Source of the DNA: Mesostigma viride
Taxonomy: Eukaryota; Streptophyta; Mesostigmatophyceae; Mesostigmatales; Mesostigmataceae
Direction of reading: 5' to 3'
Assembly (NCBI GenBank): GCA_009746045.1
Contig: RPFO01001502.1
Coordinates: 1-64,000, forward strand
Length of the DNA stretch: 64,000 nucleotides
Of this stretch, positions 53,375 to 63,173 are shown in pieces. The translations under genes and the position numbers were made by a program. Under the pieces are notes generated by a model. The model did not search any database and was not told the origin of the DNA. It saw nothing but the letters and a program-made list of their open reading frames with translations. Position 1 is the stretch's first letter. Each line of letters starts with the position of its first letter.

Positions 53375-54703
53375 TTGGCAGTCGCCTTGCAAGCATTACA
53401 CAGGTCACATAAGCAACAAGCTGCTGTGGCCGCAGGGTTGGCAAAAGTCTCAGCTGTGTGCACTAGTCAGGACCCCTGGACCCTGGCAATAGACACTCAG
53501 GCACAGGTCAGTGTGATCAGTGCACAAGCCATCCCTGGTCTTGAGATTGCACCTTCATTTTGGGCACGGGTGCAGGATTTCTCAGGCCAAAGCTCACTGG
53601 ATGTAGTGGGACAAGTGATGCTCCCTATACTTGGTATTCAGACACCCTTCCAGGTGGTGGAGGGGTACTCTGGTAACACCTTGTTGGGGGAACCTTTTGT
53701 ATCCTATCCTGGGGTGCTTATCTCAGCTAATGAGCTCAGTGTCACAGGGGTGGGTGCAGTTCCTCTGGACCACTTTAAAATCCCTCTCTCCAGTATTGTC
53801 CCTGGTATGGATGCTGTCATCAAGGCAGTCAACACTCAGTATGCACCAGGGGAGATCCCTGATCTGGACAAGTTAGTGCACAGCCAGTTCCTCCATCCCT
53901 CAGCCTTTGGGCTGGGTAAGTGGGACATAGCCATGCACTCACCCCACCAAATCTCCCACGTCATACAAGAATGCAAAACACAAAAAGGGTTTACCAAGTG
54001 GCTGATGGCCATTGTCCACCAAGCCAGGCAGGAATGGGTCCTGCCCAACCCCAAAAACCCTCAATACAAACCTCCTGTCACCCCTTCATGGGACGTGCCA
54101 GAGGGAGCCAAAAAGCTCAGATTAAAATTTGTTCTCAAACAAAAACCACAAAAAGTGGGCTCCCCAATCTTCCATGCCAGACCATGTGTCACAGAATTAA
54201 AGGGGACATCCACACTGCCAAAAGGGGAAACCTACACACCTGGGCTGCAACAAACCTCACTCAGGATCATGCTCTCCCTATTCCTCCACAACCTCAATGC
54301 AGGCCAAGACTATGTCTGCAAAGCCACTGATATTAAAAGGGCCTTCCTCAGGGGGGACCCAGAAAAGGCTGAATCTGTGTGGAAAGGGAAGGTGTACGTG
54401 GTAGACACCCCAGCTGTGTGGAAACCTTATATTGATGAGCCCCACCTTATCATCAACATTGGGGTGGAAGGGCTTGTCAGTGCCCCAAAAATTTTCAGAG
54501 ACTCAGCAGAGGAAGTATTCAAAAAGCTCAAGGCCACGTATGATGACCTGGACCCATGCTTTTTTGTTGTACCCACCCCCTCTGGACTGCTGTTCTTTGT
54601 GTGGCATGGAGATGACCAACTCATTTGTGGGCCTAGAGCTGAGGTGGAAAATTTATTCAGCAGGTCCAGGAATCATATGAGATTGGCAAACAGGTGGAAT
54701 TGA
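53375..54703 (+). pseudogene. pol: Copia-2 protease-like and reverse transcriptase segment
   Basis: 442 codons. IDTQAQVSVISAQA and NTLLGEPFVSYPGV mark the retropepsin-like domain, here again downstream of integrase and with Q in place of the G of DTGA. RT: ATDIKRAFLRGD, VEGLVSAPKIF and FVWHGDDQLICGP. A frameshift near 54660 ends the frame; the connection continues in other frames (FCGIMLQLHRQPDQWVCSLS near 54720-54785). Confidence 0.8.
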
Positions 54704-54946
54704 GCACAACCCCCATCCAGTTCTGTGGCATCATGTTGCAGCTGCACAGGCAGCCAGATCAATGGGTCTGCTCTCTCTCTCCTCCTGCAGAATATATCAA
54801 GATTGTCTAGATCTGCTGCATCACACCTGCCTCCCCTTACACATGTGTGCCACTGTTCAGGGCAAACTGGGGTGGTGGTCAGCCATCTGTGGGGCTCCCT
54901 TAGCTGTCATCAGCAGGGTCACCCATGATGTTCTAGTCAAAATCAA

Positions 54947-55534
54947 ATGCAGTCACATCAGGAAGTTGGTCATGACTGTCCCCCCCTCATCCTCCATGGC
55001 CTGAATCTGATGGAAGACATCCACATCCAATGTGTCATGGACAGCTCCATGGAGAGCAGAACAATCAATCAGATGGGGGCACGGGAATCAGGGCTGTTTT
55101 TTCTCACCAACAGGTCAGATTACATGTCCCTCACTTCCTGGTACAGCAGGCTACACCGCAGAAAACCTGGCAGCAGCAACTCAGCTGAATGTCGTGCTGT
55201 GGTGTCTGCTGCATTGCATGCTCGTTCCCTGCAGCACATGCTCACCTGGCTACAAACCCAGGCAGGCAGCACATGCAATGTCATCTCACATCTCTATACT
55301 GACAGCCAATCTGTGATCAGTTTTCTCACCAAGAAATCTGTTTCTGCTGCTGTCCACACTGACTTGGATTGGGTGATCCTCAAACAGGAGGCCACCTATT
55401 TTTCCAGCTGGACTCATGTGGATGATGAGGACAACCCAGCAGACGCTCTCACGAAGCTGCGGGATGCTGCTGGCCAACAGTACCAGCTCCTCTTTCAGAA
55501 CATGAACCCCTATGATATCAGAGTCAGTGTTTGA
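54947..55534 (+). pseudogene. pol: Copia-2 RNase H segment
   Basis: 195 codons with SSNSAECRAVVSAALHARSL, YTDSQSVISFL and NPADALTKL, ending QNMNPYDIRVSV-stop. It matches the C-terminus of Copia-1 pol. It is separated from RT by at least two frame changes between 54660 and 54947. Confidence 0.75.
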
Positions 55535-55908
55535 ATAAATGACTGGCCATAGCACAGTACACAACCACCACACCCCCTTACCACAGCGATAGCTGCTGGG
55601 CGCCATAAAATTCAACACATTTGCTGTGGGGTGTGAGTGCTGGCTAGGTCAGATTTGTATCCATTTGCAGCTTGAGGACACAAGCTTTGTATCCACTTAC
55701 TTAATGTGTGCTCCAATAACTGGCCAAACCAGCCAGCTGTGTACACCTTATTTAATGTGCAATATAACACCTGGCCAGAACAGCCAGCTGTAACCAACCT
55801 GGCTCAACCAGCCATGTCTCTTTTGTACCCCTAATCAACTTAAAAACAATAACAATAATGTTGGGGGTGCAGACCTGCATTAAGAAATAAATAATAAAAC
55901 AATACTGG
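55535..55908. other. Copia-2 3' untranslated region
   Basis: No ORF. It contains short repeats of TGGCCA...CCAGCTGT and TTTAATGTG (55650-55800). A clear polypurine tract before the 3' LTR is not visible (AAAACAATACTGG). Confidence 0.5.
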
Positions 55909-56391
55909 AGTTAGTCTCCATGCTTTGCTGTAGACTAAGTCTCAAAGGCATTGTGAATACAACGTATGAATAAGCCTTGTAAACCTACGTTGGTATGTGA
56001 ATATAAATACCACGTGGGCTATGCAGATAGGAATGCTAGTCGAGTCGCATACGTTTCCCTAGATAGGTACTTTGGGTACTGGGGTACGTGACAGATGTCA
56101 GTACCCAGTATACGTAGTGTCCTGTCATTGGACGGTACTAGAGTATCCTAGATAGGGACCGTACTGCAGCGTGCATTGATCTGTGATCACACGATGCAGT
56201 GACTAGACTGCGACCTGTCATCGTGCGGCCTCGGGCCAACGGTCTGCACCCAACGGTCACTGGCGGCGCAGCCAGTGAGAGGAACGTTGATAAAGGGTAA
56301 ACCTATTTTCTAATGAACCAAGCAATTCATTGCTCTCAGCACACAGTGTTCTCAAGCAATATACCACGTCGTTCATTCTCATATTCTAACT
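55909..56391 (+). repeat. 3' LTR of Copia-2
   Basis: 483 bp, same ends as the 5' LTR. Differences seen: TGCTTTGC versus TGCTCTGC near the start, and ACCACG versus ACCTCG after the TATA box (56002-56009). Confidence 0.9.
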
Positions 56392-56396
56392 GGCGC

Positions 56397-56455
56397 GGGA
56401 GGCTGCCCCGCAGTACGCAGTGTTGCGCAAGCGCATGACGATGCAACACCCGTGA
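56397..56455 (+). pseudogene. pol: C-terminal end of Copia-3 pol
   Basis: With Copia-2 and one GGCGC removed, the frame ...ALTKEA continues REAAPQYAVLRKRMTMQHP to a TGA at 56453-56455. Copia-1 ends in the comparable AAGPQYQVLYGLMNPG and Copia-2 in AAGQQYQLLFQNMNP, so this is the authentic C-terminus. Confidence 0.8.
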
Positions 56456-56833
56456 GCCACACAGGGTTACGGCTCGGGCGCTTTATGAATACAGCCATAA
56501 CTTACCCTGTGTTGCTAGCATTCACGAATATCATGGTGGTAGTTTTTTTGCTTGTCCTAACCATACCCTAGCCACGTTGGACGGTGCCTTGGGCCCGTCG
56601 GCGGGTCACTGGTCCTAATAAATGGGTCACCTTTTGTCTGGTGGCATAGTTGTTTTTTTTCTCGTTACTTATTACATCACTATTCATGTGTGATCACAAG
56701 GGCGCGGGTCGATACCGTGGTGATTTTGACGGCCTTGAGGCCCCCTTGAGTTCCCTACCTTAGAGGGTTTTGTATGGTCTGCATTTGATGTAATTATTTT
56801 GATAATTAATCAAAGAACAAAAGAGTATGTCGG
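56456..56833. other. Copia-3 3' untranslated region
   Basis: No ORF. T-runs near 56545 and 56655. Ends in the purine-rich AAAGAACAAAAGAGTATGTCGG, a possible polypurine tract. Confidence 0.35.
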
Positions 56834-57178
56834 AGTTGAGTAACTCTAGAGCCCTAGGATCTGGCTCTAAGTTCCCCATGTCCGTCCGCACGCCTTCCGC
56901 TAGCGTCCGCTAAGCCGCCGGCTATAATCCGGCGGTCCGATGCGGTCGACCGGTCTAAGGGCGGCGCCTAGGGCCGGCGCCACCTAGGCCCCAGTCCGGG
57001 GCCTTATCCGGGCCGGTACGGACAGCTAGCTTGTCCCACGGTTACGGATAACCGGATAGGGTTTGCTGGCTAAGACATAAACCAGTGGTGGGACAGCTCC
57101 GACAGCAGTTCTCTGTGTTCACCTTATCCTAAGCTCAACGTGACCGACCGCCATAGCTGAGCCGGTCGGGCTTTAACT
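56834..57178 (+). repeat. Possible 3' LTR of Copia-3
   Basis: Starts AGTTGAGTAACTC and ends GCTTTAACT, about 345 bp, similar in ends and size to the other Copia-like LTRs, and placed right after the Copia-3 pol 3' UTR. Coding sequence of Gypsy-2 gag starts immediately after. No second copy in the window, so this is inference. Confidence 0.4.
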
Positions 57179-58918
57179 CCCCAGGCACGGCCCCCTCAGC
57201 CTGTCCCTGCACCGGCTGCTAGTGTAGTCCCACCCGAGACCGCTCCTATTAATGACAGGACAGCAAACCAATCCCCTGCGGCTACCGAGCCCACTCTACA
57301 CCTTACCCCTGATCAGCCCCAGGTAGCTATCCCTCGCACCTCTCCGGTTGGTCGCGGGCGTGGTGGTGGCAGTGCTAGCCCACAAACCCAGTTACATGTT
57401 GGGCGAATTGTCGGCCAATATCCTGTCGCATCAGTAGCCCCTCGTGCTAGCCTGCGTCCGGGATTGCGTGCTCACCCACCGTCATCTGTGCGTCTGTCCG
57501 CCCCCATCGGTGGTCGGGTAGCACGTCCCGCTATTCCTCGTACAGAGGCCATTTCTGAGCTGGCCAATGGGCCCTATTCCATGGCCCACACTCACACTCG
57601 CGTAGCCGACATTGAGGCTAACGCTGATTTCAGTACCATGCATCCCTCAGATCCCTTGTACGACCATCAATTCTATTATGAGACACACTCTGCTCGCCCT
57701 CGGTCACGCATGGCTACCCGAGGCGCCCGTTCTGCGCCTGGTGTTCCTGCCCGTGCTCCGATCCCGTCCTACGACCCGGTCGACGACGTACCGGACTTGT
57801 GTCCCAGCGACAATGGTGAGGAACCCGCCGACGACAACGCGGGTGATGATTCGCTCCCTCCGTGGGCTCGATATGTTGAGGTGAGTGGTCCCCGCCGTCC
57901 TGGTGGTAAAGACCGCAAACCTCCCGCTTTGCCCACGCTTTCTGTCACTAGACTGACGCTCGATTGTACAGCCCAACAGATTCTTGATTGGAAACACTCA
58001 TTGTATCAGGAATTTTCTCTGTGGGAGGAATACCACGATTGGCGTCTGTCTGACTCTGTTAAGATAGGCCTCATTCGCACCCGTGCTCTTGACCGTGCTG
58101 TCGCCTCTCTCCTGGGATGTGAAGAAGTAGCCTCCCATACGTACCCTGGTTCGGTTGCTGAGCTGATGGCGCGCATAGAGCGTCGTTGTATTCCCCCTGA
58201 CGCCGACCGCCGCGAGCGGTTGGAATTCGGTCGCCTCCGTCAAGGCCAGCGCCATGTTTCGGCGTATATGACCGACTTTGACCTGCGCCTGGCTCGCCTT
58301 AAGGACGTCTCAGGTGCCGAGGCCCGCGCCCGCTTTCTTGAAGGTTTACACCCAGCACTCCTCGCTGAGGTCTTCCGCCACTTTTCTGAAAGCCGATGGC
58401 AGGACCTGCAGCTGCGGCAGATTCGCCCCTATCTCCTTCGAGTCGCGGACCTCATCATGCCACAACAACGCACGGCCCGCGCGAGCGTGAATCAGTTAGG
58501 CGCAATTAATGACCCCGACCAGGACGAGTTTGTAGATGAGCTTCAGATCCCCTTGCGTGTGGCCGAGTTGGCTGTGATGGATGCATCGCGCATCCGCTGC
58601 TATCACTGTCAGGAAATTGGGCATATCAAGCGTGCTTGCCCTCGTTTCCTTGCCGGCGCCCCGGCTACCGCTCCTACAATGCCGCAGCGCTCTCCGGCTC
58701 CGACCGGCCGCCCCGTTCCTTTTCAGCGCCCGAGCAATACCCTACCTACGGCTGGTCCGACTCAGCGTGCGCCGCGCCCGCTGAATAAGGAGGATGTTCA
58801 ACCGCAGGACCCCGCTGGCAGCCTACCCGCCGACGAGCCGCCTTCCGGTCTACTCGGTGGTAAGGCGGTGTTCGACTCTTTCTCCCGTGACCCGCCTTTG
58901 GGGGAGGGGGAAGAGTAG
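57179..58918 (+). pseudogene. gag: Gypsy-2 gag, lacking its start
   Basis: The frame is open from 57161, with the first in-frame ATG inside it near 57580, so the true start is upstream and lost. Retrotrans_gag pattern: SLYQEFSLWEEYHDWRLSD, RLEFGRLRQGQRHVSAYM, FLEGLHPALLAEVFRHF. CCHC knuckle CYHCQEIGHIKRAC at about 58600-58640. Ends DPPLGEGEE-TAG. A slippery TTTGGGG at 58897-58903 precedes the stop and the -1 frame is the protease frame. Confidence 0.75.
58897..58903 (+). promoter_or_regulatory. Candidate -1 ribosomal frameshift site between gag and pol
   Basis: T TTG GGG in the gag frame fits the X XXY YYZ rule. It lies 12 bases before the gag stop (58916-58918). Slipping back one base enters a frame that runs without stop into the protease. 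No pseudoknot was modelled. Confidence 0.45.
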
Positions 58919-61900
58919 ACTGCCAAGACGGGGGCACCTTGCGGTCAGACCCCGCCCCAGTATTTTTGCCAGTATATACCACGCGACTGGGCGAAGCGAC
59001 CCCACCCTCACCTCCTCGCGTGCGCCCCTTGCTTCTTTTTACAGCAGGACTCCCAGTGCCTGCGACCGTCACCGACCCAACCCTCGCCACCACCGAGATT
59101 ATGACGGTAAAGCTATTAGTAGATAACGGTGCTGCCTGCACCTTCGTGAGTGATGCCCTTGTACAGCGCCTAGGATTAACTCCAGTCCCACATGATGTTC
59201 CTGTTGCCATCCACTATGCGGATGGGCGAACGAGTGTCTCCACAGGAACTGACAGTGAAGCTGCGACCTGTTGTGAACGGGACCCCAATTGATGTCCTTG
59301 CCACTGTCGGCCCGATTACAGCAGCCGATATATTGCTAGGATTAGACTGGCTGCAAGACAACAAGGTACAGATTAACCATGACACCATGATTGTCTGGTT
59401 CCCCGACGGCACCCACTGGCTCCCCGACAGGTACTATGATGTTACCCAGGCCACTGTGGTGGACGTTACGCAAGCTGTTGATCCTTGTCATATTCGCTCC
59501 CTGGACGAAGTCCTCATGACCCGTGAGGAACTTCGTGAGCTGGTCAAACAGGAAGGAGAGCTTCAGTGTTTTGTATTGCAGCTTATGGCTGACCCGGCAT
59601 GCATCGATCCCCTCGTCGCTGCTCTGAACGAGATGGGCATAGGATTCACAACAGAGGAACAGGCCCGCTTTGATAAGATCATCGATTCCTCCAAGACGTT
59701 TGAGGAGCGAACACCTGCTTATCCCCCGGCCCGCGCTGTGCTCCATCGCATTCATCTCAAACCAGGTGCGGCACCCACACACTCACCAATGTATAGAATG
59801 GGCCCAAGCGAGCTCAAGGAGCTCAAGCAAATCCTCATTTCCCTGCTAGACTCTGGTCTTATAGAACCCAGTAATAGTCCCTTCTCCGCAGGTGTCCTTC
59901 TGGTCCCCAAGCCCAACGGCAAGTGGCGACTAGTTACGGACTACCGAAAGCTGAATGATATTACCATCAAGTCAAAATACCCCCTTCCTAGGATAGATGA
60001 CATTTTCAACAAAGTCCAAGGTGCAACGTGCTTTACTGTCCTAGATTGTGCAGATGGCTTTTGGCAGTTGCGTATCGCTCCTGAAGATTGCGCAAAAACG
60101 GCCTTCGCCACCCCATTCGGCCACTATCAATTCAGAGTAGCAGCCATGGGTCTCTGTAATTCTCCTGCCAGCTTTCAGATGTTGATGAATGAAGTTCTAC
60201 GTCCTGTCATGGGCACGTCTCTACTGCCCCAAGTGCCTCAGGACCTCAAAGACCCAGATCCAGCTGCTGCTCCTGTCCCCATTGCACCTCACAAACGACA
60301 ATGCGCTGTACCATATATGGACGACATCCTCATTTATTCTCGAACCTTTGATGATCATTGTGAGGATGTACAAGCTGTTCTCGACATTATGGAAGCCAAC
60401 CATTTGTGGGCCCGCCGAGCCAAGGTTCGTGCTGGCCGAAGTGTACCATTTCTCGGCCACATCCTGTCCGATAAGGGTGTCGCCACAGATCCCGAGAAAA
60501 TCGCATCTGTACAAGAATGGCCTGTCCCAACGGACGTCAAGAGCATTCGTAGCTTCCTAGGAATGGCATCCTACTATAGGCGATTTATCCCCCGCTTTGC
60601 AACCATTGCCGCTCCGATTAATCACCTCTTGAAGAAGGACGTGCCCTTTGATTGGACGCCGGAGTGCCAGCAAGCCTTTGACCTTCTCAAGTCCCGTCTG
60701 ACCACAGCCCCGGTGCTGATCTTGCCTGACCCCAGCAAACATTTTGTGGTGGCGTGCGATGCCAGCAAGGTGGCCATCGGCGGTGTGCTACTCCAGGACC
60801 ATGGGAACGGCCTACAACCGATAGAGTACATCTCACGCACTATGATTCCTGCAGAGCGCAACTACCCCGTACATCAACAAGAGCTCTTGGCTCTCGTTTA
60901 CTGCTGCCATACGTGGAAACACCATCTGCTGGGCGCGCAATTTGATGTGGCCTTGAGTGAGACCAATGAGGCAGACCCGTATCGCCTGATAATTCATACG
61001 GACCACCGCCCTTTAACACACGTGCTGACACAACCCAATCTGGTGCCCCGCATGGCCCGTTGGCTGGAATTTCTAGCCCAGTTTGCCCCTTTTAAAATCC
61101 AATATGTAAAGGGGGCTGAAAACATTGTCCCAGACGCGCTGTCCCGGCGCTCTGACTATTTCTTTTACTCTGACATGGACGTGCTGAATACCACGGTGGT
61201 CCCCTCTCCTATCCCAATTGTACCATCCTATGGTGCTACCCCGGACACCGAGGAATATCATGACTTATTTCATGTCCCCATGGCCCTGCCCGACTTGCAG
61301 TCCTACTGTCCTCTTGCGTCTGAGGGCAGGTCTATACCTCCGGTAGGGGGGGAGGGATCTGACCCAGAGATTCAAAAACTTTTGCGCGTCCCTCTGTGTC
61401 ATGTGGCCAAACAGGTTTATAAACCTTTAGAACCTGTGGGGGAGCCCCTATTGTTCGGTAAGGCTGCGGCTGACGTTTTCAAGCCAAAAGCCGACACCGA
61501 CGTCGCCATGCCTGACTCTGACCTCGAGCGGCTGATTAGTCGTTTCACGGTAACCGAGCCAGAGGCACAAGCCGCTGTAGCTGCTCACCCCCAACGGATG
61601 GGAGACTATCCTTGTCGGTTCGAGGGAGGTTTTCTGTACGTCCAGCTCCCGTCTGAAGCGTGGAAATTGTACGTTCCAGCCTTATGCCGCCCATCCCTTC
61701 TTTACGAGCTCCATGACGCTGCTCTGGGCGGTCACAAGGGCTCCCAGCGCCTAGTGGAGATCCTCCGCCGGTCGTACTATTGGCCACATATGCGTCGCGA
61801 CGCCGAGGAATACGTTCGTACGTGCCAGTCTTGTCAGATTATGAAGCCCCGTAATACCGGGTCCCAAGCGGAGCCCCAAGAGATCCCTGACCCATTGCGC

Positions 61901-62209
61901 CCGTGGGACAGCATTATGATGGACTTCGTAGGCCCATTTAAGAAGTCCCCTAAGGGCAATGCTCAGATCCTTGTTTTTGTGGATCGCCTTACTAGGCGCT
62001 GCCACTTGGTGCCATGTCCCTTGACCCTCACCTCCCGTGACTGTGCCCTATTATACCTGCAGAACGTTTTCAGATATCATGGTCTTAGCCGGCAGTTCAT
62101 TGCTGATCGTGATAAGCTGTTCACTGCCTCTTTCTGGCAAGAGTTCTTCGCAGCCTTGGGCACCAAAGTACACCTTGGCACCGCCTACTACAGTTCGTCC
62201 TCCCACTGA
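58919..62209 (+). pseudogene. pol: Gypsy-2 pol: protease, RT, RNase H, integrase N-terminus
   Basis: Protease: LLVDNGAACTF (D-N-G-A instead of DTGA, about 59115) and DILLGLDW. A one-base shift near 59240 separates the two halves of the protease. RT: KWRLVTDYRKLND, CFTVLDCADGFWQLRI, VPYMDDILIYS. RNase H: VACDASKVAIGGVLLQD and DALSRR. Integrase: HHCC finger (HDAALGGHKG, CQSC), WDSIMMDFVGPF (D) and IADRDKLFTASFW (D). The frame stops at 62209 just before the catalytic Glu. Confidence 0.8.
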
Positions 62210-62306
62210 TCTGGTTGAGCGTCTTAAATACAATTTTAAATCAAAATTATACATATAAATATCTTATGAACTTCCTTAAAAAACAGTAGGATCAACAGTT
62301 AACCGT
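62210..62306 (+). other. AT-rich interruption of the Gypsy-2 integrase, intron-like
   Basis: A shifted frame reads PPTDLVE up to 62220, then AT-rich sequence with stops follows and coding resumes as LNRVVEEAL from 62299. 62221-62298 starts GT and ends AACAG; removing it joins TDLVE to LNRVVEE in frame. The upstream one-base shift remains, so the gene is still broken in this copy. Confidence 0.4.
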
Positions 62307-63113
62307 GTGGTTGAGGAGGCCCTCAAGCATTACGTGAGTAGTGATGGTGGTGATTGGGAGGATTACTTACCCCTCATAGAGTTCTCCCTCAACAACTCTC
62401 CACATTCTGCTCATGGGATGACCCCCTTTCTGCTCGATACTGGACAGCACCCGTTGACTCCCACGGATTTGCTGACTAGTCCCCTTCTTACCCAGGACAC
62501 ACTCAAGCGCAGCACCATTCAAGGAGTGAATGAGCTGTTGAGTAAGATGGTTAAGTCCCATGAGAGCGCAGTGATCGGCTATCGTGCCGCTCGACAGAAG
62601 TACATGGCCCGCATCCGCGCCTCCCTTGACCGTCGCACTCCGCCTATTCAGGTAGGCGATCTTGTTCTGGTAGAAGGTCCCCAGCTCGGCCGTTTTGCTC
62701 ACAAGGTCGAAGCTGATCTCAAGGTAAAACTGCGCCCTCACTTCCTTGGACCCTATAAGGTAGTGGAGCAGCGCGGTGAGGTCACCTTTCGCGTAGCTGT
62801 CCCTGAAACATGGGGCACCTCCGGTGTTTTCCACCGCAATCAACTCAAGCTCTACCACCAGAGTTCGTTTCAGGGACGGGAGACCCCTCCGGCGCCCTTG
62901 GAACACAATCCGGAGACGGGAGACGTGGAGGATGAAGTGGCTGCAATCATTGGCCACCGCGACGTCAAGAAGGGTCGCGGAAACCTCCGCCAATACCGCG
63001 TCAAATGGATGTATTCCAGGACAGATGTAGAGAACAGTTGGTTCTCCGAGAAAGAGTTGGAAGGGTGTGCCCGTCTGTTGTCTGAATACAAGGCCTCTCT
63101 CAAAAACAAGTAA
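62299..63113 (+). pseudogene. pol: Gypsy-2 integrase C-terminus with chromodomain
   Basis: Continues the integrase: VVEEALKHYVSSDGGDWEDY, NNSPHSAHGMTPFLLDTG. A GPY/F module follows (FLGPYKVVEQRGEVTFRVAV, FHRNQLKLYH). The last ~60 residues are a chromodomain: VAAIIGHRDVKKG, QYRVKWMYSR, NSWFSEKEL. Chromodomains of chromoviruses bind methylated histone H3 and steer insertion to heterochromatin, which suits this repeat-rich setting. Confidence 0.85.
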
Positions 63114-63173
63114 GCTTACAGAAGTTCCTGGATTGTTGTGCGTTCGGTTGGTTGTCCCCTCCCATGTCAACAG

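Larger units (their letters stand above)
49795..56391 (+). mobile_element. Copia-2, complete but defective Copia-like LTR retrotransposon
   Basis: LTRs of 483 bp each (49795-50277, 55909-56391), GGCGC duplication, degenerate gag, then integrase, protease-like, RT and RNase H in the Copia-1 order. Pol is split into three frames. Inserted in the RNase H codons of Copia-3. Only two substitutions between LTRs are visible, so the insertion is recent although the internal part is broken, as if a defective copy was mobilised. Confidence 0.85.
57179..63113 (+). mobile_element. Gypsy-2, chromodomain Gypsy element (chromovirus), 5'-truncated
   Basis: Gag, protease, RT, RNase H, integrase and a C-terminal chromodomain in the canonical Gypsy order. 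The 5' LTR and gag start are missing, apparently because Copia-3 interrupts gag at about 57179. Pol carries a one-base shift near 59240 and an AT-rich insertion in the integrase (62221-62298). No 3' LTR is recognised before the window ends. Confidence 0.8.

Noticed and set aside
62367-63170. Minus-strand 267-codon frame opposite the Gypsy-2 chromodomain
   Set aside because: Antisense shadow; the plus strand carries GPY/F and chromodomain motifs.
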